Origin: JANOBD01 sp031411495
GTDB taxonomy: Bacteria; Planctomycetota; Phycisphaerae; Tepidisphaerales; Tepidisphaeraceae
Length of the DNA stretch: 64,000 nt
Direction: 5' to 3'
Assembly: GCA_031411495.1 (NCBI GenBank)
Contig: JANOBD010000120.1
Coordinates: 1-64,000, forward strand
Shown here: positions 58,204 through 64,000 of the stretch, one piece after another
Position numbering within the stretch: position 1 is the first letter of the stretch
How the letters are laid out: each line of letters begins with the position of its first letter
The notes under the pieces: generated by a model
Told to the model about the DNA's origin: nothing
What the model saw: the letters and a program-made list of their open reading frames with translations, nothing else
The model's database searches: none
Program-made: the position numbers and the translations under genes

Positions 58204-59244
58204 ATGATCGGTGAACTTCCTCCATTCCGAAATGCCCTCTTGAGCTGGTACGACCAACACGCGCGCGAACTGCCGTGGCGCGAGGCGCTTGCATCGACTG
58301 GACGGCCTGATCCATACCACGTGCTTCTCAGCGAGTTCATGCTCCAGCAGACCCAGGTGGTGACCGTCCTCCCTTATTTCGCGCAGTTTTTGCGCGTGTT
58401 TCCCACAGTTCAATCGCTTGCAGCCGCCGATGAGCAGCAGGTCCTTCGACTCTGGCAAGGATTGGGCTACTACTCCCGGGCCCGAAACCTCTTGAAAGCG
58501 GCGCGGTATGTCTCGGAACACCACCGCGGCATCGTGCCGGCGACGGTCGAGGAGTTGATGGAACTCCCCGGCGTCGGGCGTTACACGGCGGGGGCGATCG
58601 CGTCGATTGCACACGGGACTCGCGCACCGATCCTCGACGGAAACGTGATGCGCGTTCTTTGCCGAGTTGACGCCATTCGCACCGAACCGCGCGAACCGCC
58701 GACCCTTTCGCGGCTGTGGGCGCGGGCCGAAGAGTTCGTACCTGCTCGGCGGCCGGGCGATTTCAACAGCGCGATGATGGAACTGGGCGCAACGGTCTGT
58801 TCGCCACGCAATCCGCAGTGTCTGATTTGTCCGGTGGCTGCATCGTGCAGCGCCCTCTCGCTCGGGATCCAGGACCAGATCCCTCCAGCACGCATCGCGA
58901 GAAAGACACCTCACGAGATGCGGTTCGTCTATTGCCTGTTTCGCGAACGCGCCGGCTCCCGGGAGTTCGCGTTCGAGCAACGGCCCGCCGCTGGACGCTG
59001 GGCGGGCATGTGGCAGTTTGTCACCCGGATGAAACGAGATCCCTCGCTTGAGGCAAAGAAGGACACGCTGCTCGGCACGATCGAGCACGCGCTGACGCAC
59101 CGACGATACACGTTTGAAGTCCGGGCTTCGCCGGTCAGCCGATCCAAGGTCGATGCGAAATGGCACACGCTTGCATCCAGCGAGTCCCTGCCGATGCCCA
59201 AACCGCATGTGAAGATCCGGGAGATGCTCCGTGCTCAAACATGA
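58204..59244 (+). CDS. mutY: A/G-specific adenine glycosylase
   Basis: A 346-residue DNA repair enzyme. The helix-hairpin-helix glycosylase domain shows SEFMLQQTQV (catalytic Glu), LPGVGRYTAGAIASIA, and ILDGNVMRVLCR with the catalytic Asp. The iron-sulfur loop C-x6-C-x2-C-x5-C is in CSPRNPQCLICPVAASC. The C-terminal part (about 235-346) is a NUDIX-like domain that recognises 8-oxoguanine. It removes adenine opposite 8-oxoG. Confidence 0.95.
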   Translation: MIGELPPFRNALLSWYDQHARELPWREALASTGRPDPYHVLLSEFMLQQTQVVTVLPYFAQFLRVFPTVQSLAAADEQQVLRLWQGLGYYSRARNLLKAARYVSEHHRGIVPATVEELMELPGVGRYTAGAIASIAHGTRAPILDGNVMRVLCRVDAIRTEPREPPTLSRLWARAEEFVPARRPGDFNSAMMELGATVCSPRNPQCLICPVAASCSALSLGIQDQIPPARIARKTPHEMRFVYCLFRERAGSREFAFEQRPAAGRWAGMWQFVTRMKRDPSLEAKKDTLLGTIEHALTHRRYTFEVRASPVSRSKVDAKWHTLASSESLPMPKPHVKIREMLRAQT

Positions 59245-59259
59245 ATCGCGTGTCTCTGC

Positions 59260-59643
59260 TCACATCACCTTGGGCACGAAAATAATTGCCCCGATGACGA
59301 GCGCGCCGATCGCGCCGATCAGTACGCTCGCGGAAGCAACGTCTTTCGCCTTCGCAGCGATCGGGTGGAACTCCGGCGATGCGAGATCGACGGCGAACTC
59401 GATCGCAGCGTTCATCGCCTCCAGGCAGGTCACCAGCATCATCGTGAGCACCAGCGCGATCCACTCGAGCGCGCAGATCCGGTAATAGATCCCCAGCGCG
59501 ATCGCGACCGCGCTCGCGAGCGCATGGATGAGCATATTTCGGTCGCGCGACAGGATGCGCAGCCCCACGAATGCGTACCGAAACGAGTGAACTATCTGCA
59601 CCAGGATGGGCTTGTCTCGATACGGCTTCACGGTCCGCTCCAC
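59260..59643 (-). CDS. dgkA: Diacylglycerol/undecaprenol kinase
   Basis: A 127-residue integral membrane kinase with three helices. The catalytic pattern LEAMNAAIEFAVDLASPEFHPIAAKAKDVASASVLI carries the conserved Glu, Asn, Asp and Lys residues of DagK. It phosphorylates diacylglycerol or undecaprenol for lipid recycling. It overlaps the preceding metal-hydrolase gene by 16 bases, and the EEP gene by extension, so the three leftward genes form an operon. Confidence 0.92.
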   Translation of the reverse strand: MERTVKPYRDKPILVQIVHSFRYAFVGLRILSRDRNMLIHALASAVAIALGIYYRICALEWIALVLTMMLVTCLEAMNAAIEFAVDLASPEFHPIAAKAKDVASASVLIGAIGALVIGAIIFVPKVM

Positions 59644-60743
59644 ACGTCACCCATCGATCGGCACACGACATCGCCCACGCGCTTGCCCGCAGCAAGTAAG
59701 AAACGCGCCAGCGGCTCCTGCATCGGCTCGCGGCTGAGCTTGAACGTGCCGTGATGCATCGGAACGACGCGCCTAGCGCCGGCATGCATCGCCATTTGCC
59801 ACGCCTGCTCGGGATCTGCGTGCCCTTCGATCCACGGGTTGTACGCGCCGATGCCCACGATCGCGAGATCGACACCGCCTGAATCGCCGATCGGCTTCCA
59901 AGCCTCCTGATATGCGGTGTCGCCGCCGAAGAGGATGCGATTGCCGTCGGCCGACTCGATGACGAACGCGCAGTAGCCGCGGAAATTGTCGAGAACAATC
60001 CGCGCGCCCCAGTGACGCTGCGGAATCGCGGTGATGCGGACGCCTTTCAGATCGCGAGGAATCGTGTCATCCGGTGACGACCCGGACAGTCCCGTCGGTT
60101 GAATGCGCACTTCAGAGTCGATTTTGCGAGATTCTTCGGTGGACCCTCGTAAGACGTGCGACCGCGCAGCCCTGTTTTCAATCGAAGAATGATTGACCGG
60201 TTCCAGTTCGATCACCCGCGCGAAATCCAAATCTTCCAGAAGGTCTTTCAAACCCCTTGCACACACCACGGTACTCGACTTCGGCAGTCGCGAAAGCGTG
60301 GGTCGATCCAGGTGATCGAAATGGGCGTGCGAGATGAGGATCAGGTCGATTTTTGGCAGCGACTTGATGGAACACGCCGGTGCGACGAGCCGCGCAGGCC
60401 CCAGCGTTCCAAAGATCCAGCCCAGGCCAACACGCGGCGAAAACACCGGATCGGTGAGGATCGTGATGCCGCCGATGCGCAGCAACATCGTGGCGTGCCC
60501 GATCCAGCAGGCGGCAAGCGTGTGCGATTCCCAGGCAGTGAAATCGGGACAGGCGGGGCGTGACGATCGATCGAGGAGTCGATCGAGAAACCGGAGCCGC
60601 CCCCGCCCGCGCGCCATGGGCGAAATCGCGCGAAGCGCCCACGGCCGATTCTTCGCCCAGTCGACGATGGCGCGCCACCGCGCGACCTTCCGGTCGTACG
60701 CCTGCGCGACGCGGTCCTGGTGACTCGCCGTGGGAGCCGTCAT
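59628..60743 (-). CDS. Metallo-beta-lactamase fold hydrolase, NAPE-PLD/UlaG-like
   Basis: A 371-residue protein. A helical N-terminal part is followed by a metallo-beta-lactamase domain: WIGHATMLLRIGGITILTDP, then the metal site SHAHFDHLD, later GGDTAYQEAW and a late PMHHGTFKLSREP. This arrangement matches the lipid or ascorbate-lactone phosphodiesterase group (NAPE-PLD-like, UlaG-like), which hydrolyse phospho-ester or lactone bonds with two metal ions. The neighbouring DagK gene supports a lipid role (inference). It overlaps the upstream EEP gene by four bases. Confidence 0.85.
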   Translation of the reverse strand: MTAPTASHQDRVAQAYDRKVARWRAIVDWAKNRPWALRAISPMARGRGRLRFLDRLLDRSSRPACPDFTAWESHTLAACWIGHATMLLRIGGITILTDPVFSPRVGLGWIFGTLGPARLVAPACSIKSLPKIDLILISHAHFDHLDRPTLSRLPKSSTVVCARGLKDLLEDLDFARVIELEPVNHSSIENRAARSHVLRGSTEESRKIDSEVRIQPTGLSGSSPDDTIPRDLKGVRITAIPQRHWGARIVLDNFRGYCAFVIESADGNRILFGGDTAYQEAWKPIGDSGGVDLAIVGIGAYNPWIEGHADPEQAWQMAMHAGARRVVPMHHGTFKLSREPMQEPLARFLLAAGKRVGDVVCRSMGDVWSGP

Positions 60744-61348
60744 ATGAGTTCGATCTCCACGCCGCCGGGCAGATGATCGCTCGCGTAATACGCGAGTCGG
60801 TCCTGCTCGATCCAGCTTTCGACGATGCGCAGCCGCGGCTGAACCAGCACCTGGTCGAGTTGACGCACCGGCACGTTGGTTCGCGCGGGAACGGGTTGGT
60901 TGGCGTGTGTGATCGTGCCGTCGATGACGCGCATTCCCAGCGGCGGCTCGTAGCTCATCAGCATCACGTCCGGAACGATCGCCGCGAGCCGCGCCGCCAT
61001 GCGCTCGGCTTCGCCCTGCTGCTTCAGGTGGGCGACACGGACGTGAAGCCCTCGCGAAGCGACGAGGATCGAGGCGTCGAGGATCGGCATGCTGGAATGA
61101 TGGATCAGGCTCAGGTTCGCCGACGTCGCGATGCGGTGTTTCGAGAAGATTGCGACGACGCCCCCTGCGCTCTGCCCGACAACAAAGTTCATTTCCAGCC
61201 GGTCGGAGAGTCGGCGCAGCACGGCGGCATCATCGGCCTCCTGCACGCCGACGATATCGGGCTTCTGTCCGAGAATCGTCTCCGCGAGAGGATCGGCCCG
61301 GCCTTCGCCGCCCGTCATCAGATTGTATGAGACCAGCCGAATGCGCAT
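60740..61348 (-). CDS. Endonuclease/exonuclease/phosphatase family hydrolase
   Basis: A 202-residue single-domain EEP protein. It begins IRLVSYNLMTGGE (Asn of the active site) and has DIVGVQEADD with the metal-binding Glu. The end YYASDHLPGGVEIEL has the general-base His in SDH. The central Asp/Asn pair falls in a region of weaker match. It cleaves phosphodiester or phosphomonoester bonds; the substrate is unknown. It is the first gene of the leftward lipid-type operon. Confidence 0.85.
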   Translation of the reverse strand: MRIRLVSYNLMTGGEGRADPLAETILGQKPDIVGVQEADDAAVLRRLSDRLEMNFVVGQSAGGVVAIFSKHRIATSANLSLIHHSSMPILDASILVASRGLHVRVAHLKQQGEAERMAARLAAIVPDVMLMSYEPPLGMRVIDGTITHANQPVPARTNVPVRQLDQVLVQPRLRIVESWIEQDRLAYYASDHLPGGVEIELI

Positions 61349-61517
61349 TCGTCACAAACCTCCAATTCATACAGGCACGCGACTTATCAGTCGCACCTTA
61401 GCCGACGTTTTCCGTCTGGCAACTCACGGCAGATCGTAGGCTTCTTTCGCCGAACCGCACGAACGGAAGTAACTTGCGCTCGGCACGACACGAAATGGTT
61501 AGGGAAGGAAGGCACGG

Positions 61518-61973
61518 ATGGATAAGCGAATCGGAGAACTGCTCAGCCGGATCATTCCGCTGAGCGACCACGACGTAGAAGAAATCTTGCACGAGCAGGC
61601 AGCTACCAACCAGAAGTTCGGCGACATCGCCCTGCAGCTGGGAATGTGCAAGCCCGAACATGTGCTGCAGGCGTGGATGCGTCAACTCGAGACACGGACC
61701 GAGCGCATCAGTGTGCAGCGGCTCGGCGTCGATGCGCAGGCGCTTGTCCATCTCACACGCAAACTGGCAATGAAGTTCGTGGCATTACCCGTCCGAGCTC
61801 TCAGAGATGAAGTGTTGATTGCAGTCGCGCATGTGCCTAGCGACGATGATCTTGCCGCGTTGGAACGACACGCCGGGAAGCGAATCAAGCTCGTGCTTGC
61901 CGACGAAGCCGAACTGCGAGAAGCGATCGAGCGGTTTTATCCGGCACGCGATCGGGACGAGCGCGCTGCATAG
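61518..61973 (+). CDS. Solitary GspE N-terminal (MshEN-like) domain protein
   Basis: A 151-residue protein with GGAAGG before ATG 61518. It reads as the N-terminal domain of type II secretion/type IV pilus ATPases: two short helical modules (ILHEQAATNQKFGDIALQLGM and then RLGVDAQALVHLTRKLAM) followed by FVALPVRALRDEVLIAVAHVPSDDDLAAL. In GspE/MshE these bind the membrane platform, and some bind cyclic-di-GMP. The ATPase is missing; no secretion gene is adjacent. It could be a c-di-GMP-binding adapter (inference). Confidence 0.75.
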   Translation: MDKRIGELLSRIIPLSDHDVEEILHEQAATNQKFGDIALQLGMCKPEHVLQAWMRQLETRTERISVQRLGVDAQALVHLTRKLAMKFVALPVRALRDEVLIAVAHVPSDDDLAALERHAGKRIKLVLADEAELREAIERFYPARDRDERAA

Positions 61974-61999
61974 GTCGAAACGGATCGGGCTTCCCTTCC

Positions 62000-62755
62000 C
62001 TAATGCCGGGCGCGTCTCTTCGCGCTCGGCGACTTCGTTTCGCCGCGCGTCGAAAGCCCGGCGAAGAGCTCGGCCTCACGAATCTGTTCCTCGATCGGCT
62101 CCGCGAGCGACGATTTGAGTGCGCGGATCTTCTCGGCGAGCTGCTGCTGCTGGAACGCGATCTCGCGATTGACACTCGACATCGCACGGTCATCGGCACG
62201 ATAGATGTCGCAGGTGAGGGTGCGGGCGATCTGGCATTCGATGAACTCCTGGCGTGCCGTCTCCTGCCACACCGGCGCTTTCACGACGCTGATCCCCGCG
62301 TCGCCCAGCGAAAGTAATCCCCACCGATGCGGGATCTCATCCTTTTTCAGCAGCCCGGCGGGCGCGAGGACGTAGTGAAGGTTGGCCATCGGCTGCATCA
62401 GGCACGCGTCAAACTTTCCGAGTCCCACGCGTTGCCGCAAAGTTCGGCGACCACGCCGCCGCTTGTTACCGGCGCGCTCGAGCATGGCGAGTTCCATCTG
62501 GCCGTCGTTGGTGAGGTCGCGGAGATAATCGGCGCGCGATGCCTTGCATTCAACCAGACACGACTGCGCCCGCGAGCGCCCATCCTTCAGGTGATTGAAA
62601 TACGGACCGAATATGCCCGTACCGACGGCATCAATGATTCCCAACGGGTGCAATCGCACCTCGGCGGCGATGCAGCGATAGCCGACCCGATACAACCACC
62701 GGCAGGCTTCCTTTTTGAGCCGCTTGTGAAGATCCGATTCGCCTCGCGATGCCAT
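62000..62755 (-). CDS. MmcB-like nuclease-fold DNA repair protein
   Basis: A 251-residue protein. The N-terminal 110 residues fit the MmcB family, a PD-(D/E)xK-like nuclease fold: SDLHKRLKKEACRWLY, then HPLGIIDAVGTG with an Asp and SCLVECKASRADYLRD with the Glu-x-Lys motif. The following part (about 115-170) may be DNA-binding, and a long coiled-coil tail (about 180-251) ends in a basic stretch. MmcB proteins act in DNA repair linked to ImuABC-type mutagenesis (family knowledge). The longer C-terminus is unusual. Confidence 0.75.
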   Translation of the reverse strand: MASRGESDLHKRLKKEACRWLYRVGYRCIAAEVRLHPLGIIDAVGTGIFGPYFNHLKDGRSRAQSCLVECKASRADYLRDLTNDGQMELAMLERAGNKRRRGRRTLRQRVGLGKFDACLMQPMANLHYVLAPAGLLKKDEIPHRWGLLSLGDAGISVVKAPVWQETARQEFIECQIARTLTCDIYRADDRAMSSVNREIAFQQQQLAEKIRALKSSLAEPIEEQIREAELFAGLSTRGETKSPSAKRRARH

Positions 62756-62875
62756 GCGCAGTCCTTTGCGTTCAGCAAAATGCAGATGCCAGATCCGGTC
62801 GCGCGGACGAATGCGGCCCGCGCCGATTCGATTCTAGCGAAAACCAGATCGCAAGGTACTCGAGAATGCAGGTCC

Positions 62876-63715
62876 TTAGACGCGGTAAACCCGTCGAGCG
62901 TTCTCGGCGAAGAAGCGTCGTCGATGCTGTTCAGACCAGCCAGTGGAAAGCTCCATTGCTGTGTCGATCCAGCGGCGCAGTGACGCGCCCAGCAGGCAAA
63001 CCGGCCAGTCCGACCCGAACACGATCCGATCGTGCCCGAATGTGGAAACAACGTGATCCACGAACGGGCGAAGATCGTCGATCGTCCAGCTTGGATCGGC
63101 GTACGCGACGAGCCCGCTGATCTTGCACGCGAAGACGTTGTCCAGACTCGCCAGGGCGGCAATGTCGGCGCGCCACGGATCGAGTCCCCGCCCTTTCACG
63201 TCCGGCACGCCACAGTGGTCGAGCACGAACTTCACATCGGGACACGATTGTGCGAGCTCAATGGCAACCGGCAATTGTCGGCCTAGCACGCACAGGTCGA
63301 AAGACCACTGAAAGCCCGCGAGTCGTCGGACATTGTCGCGAAACGTCGTCGACGATGAAACCTCATCGGGCTGCGTGTGCAGCACGCGACGAACCCCTTT
63401 CACGCACTTCTCCTGGGCGAATTGCTCCAGATACGGGATGCAGTTGGCTCGCTCCGGCAATGCCTTGATGACCAGGCCCGCGAGCGGGTTTTCGACCTGC
63501 GCGCAGAGTTCAAGCAGCCAGCGCGTCTCGGCCGCCATGTCGTCTTCATCGACATCGGCCTCGACATGAATCGACGCGACGATGTTCGCCCCACCGACCG
63601 CCGAAACGTAGTCCGACATGAGGTACGATCGATTCAGTGCCGGGACGTCGCCGAGCCAGGAGTAATGATGACGCTCGAGATCCCAGAGATGCTGATGCGT
63701 ATCGACGATGTCCAT
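62876..63715 (-). CDS. Amidohydrolase family 2 (lactonase-like) protein
   Basis: A 279-residue TIM-barrel hydrolase. The start IVDTHQHLWDL carries the first metal-binding His pair. FVLDHCGVPDV and VFGSDWPVCLL give the later His and Asp. The layout matches the amidohydrolase_2 group of sugar lactonases (L-fuconolactone/L-rhamnono-lactone), which open lactone rings in sugar breakdown. No sugar dehydrogenase lies next to it, so the pathway cannot be named. Confidence 0.88.
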   Translation of the reverse strand: MDIVDTHQHLWDLERHHYSWLGDVPALNRSYLMSDYVSAVGGANIVASIHVEADVDEDDMAAETRWLLELCAQVENPLAGLVIKALPERANCIPYLEQFAQEKCVKGVRRVLHTQPDEVSSSTTFRDNVRRLAGFQWSFDLCVLGRQLPVAIELAQSCPDVKFVLDHCGVPDVKGRGLDPWRADIAALASLDNVFACKISGLVAYADPSWTIDDLRPFVDHVVSTFGHDRIVFGSDWPVCLLGASLRRWIDTAMELSTGWSEQHRRRFFAENARRVYRV

Positions 63716-63972
63716 TCACGCTCCGCGAAATTGCCGCGTTGAATCTACCTCGTCTGGCGACCGAATACAGGTCAGACGCAGTCGCTCCCCGACACGTCTA
63801 CGTCGCAACACTTGTTCGGTTGGAAGTTCGCGGTGAACGTTCGCATGAAGAATGTGCCGCAAGACCCGGGAGAGCTCGAATCCGGCAGATGAAGTGAAGG
63901 ACTGCCGAAGAGGGCGACGGCGAACCAAGAAAACAGTCAAACAATAACGAGTGATTCAACCGAATCACAAAA

Positions 63973-64000
63973 AGCGGGCGATGGGATTCGAACCCACGAC
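63973..64000 (-). tRNA. 3' end of a tRNA gene, probably tRNA-Gly, cut by the window edge
   Basis: Read on the minus strand: T-stem GTGGG, loop TTCGAAT, stem CCCAT, then acceptor strand CGCCCGC and T at the discriminator position. CGCCCGC with U73 and an inferred 5' strand GCGGGCG is typical of bacterial tRNA-Gly. The anticodon lies outside the window. CCA is not encoded. Confidence 0.8.

Overview
The window is GC-rich bacterial DNA. It fits a planctomycete, most likely of the class Phycisphaerae (inference). Three very large secreted proteins end in paired dockerin-like calcium repeats, and two of them continue into a PEP-CTERM sorting tail. The third opens with a VEPRRLLA signature, known from planctomycete surface proteins. 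The window is bounded by two partial tRNA genes: a 3' end at the left edge and the 3' end of a probable tRNA-Gly at the right edge.

Region 1 (about 30-20,450) is a degenerate transposable element of the phage Mu type. Its core is a rightward operon running from about 9.3 to 16.2 kb. It encodes small early proteins, a DnaA-domain-IV-like protein, a MuA-type DDE transposase (D282, D348, E408), a MuB-type ATPase, small replication-associated proteins and a GemA-like protein. Further right are a gpF-like head protein, a winged-helix regulator, a TIR-domain protein and a ParB-domain/methyltransferase fusion. Left of the core lie a RecT/Bet annealing protein with an extra N-terminal domain, divergent regulators around a 23-bp palindrome, and a first ParB-domain/DNA methyltransferase fusion. 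The far left is a leftward cluster: zinc-ribbon protein, holin-like protein, lipoprotein, gp27-like small terminase candidate, a large terminase lacking its ATPase half, and two unrecognised proteins. The last of these runs into a compact group I intron, not previously annotated here, at about 398-670 on the minus strand. Portal, major capsid and tail genes are absent, so this looks like a decayed prophage or a Mu-derived satellite. I could not define its ends.

Region 2 (20.4-44.3 kb) is host surface and signalling sequence. It holds a 1711-aa repeat protein, a molybdate module (Mop, ModE, a ModE-like operator, ModA, ModB, but no ModC), a hybrid histidine kinase overlapping a response-regulator/diguanylate cyclase gene, a 3172-aa CARDB/dockerin surface protein and a lipoprotein SppA-type protease.

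Region 3 (44.4-64 kb) is mostly single housekeeping genes in both orientations. These include an aldo/keto reductase, SGNH hydrolase, dihydrolipoyl dehydrogenase, a GH25 lysozyme with dockerin and PEP-CTERM tail, FabF, a lipoprotein lipase, a CPBP protease, a SAM methyltransferase, a cysteine-desulfurase-like enzyme, a Fur-family regulator, MutY, diacylglycerol kinase, metallo-beta-lactamase and EEP hydrolases, a solitary GspE N-domain, an MmcB-like nuclease and an amidohydrolase. The short gap at 63,716-63,972 shows nothing recognisable.

The most unusual observations are the group I intron, whose predicted splice would create a TGATG stop/start junction; the RecT fusion; the dispersed CGATTTGT sites; the TIR and ParB-methyltransferase cargo; and a pre-dockerin module shared by all three giant surface proteins.
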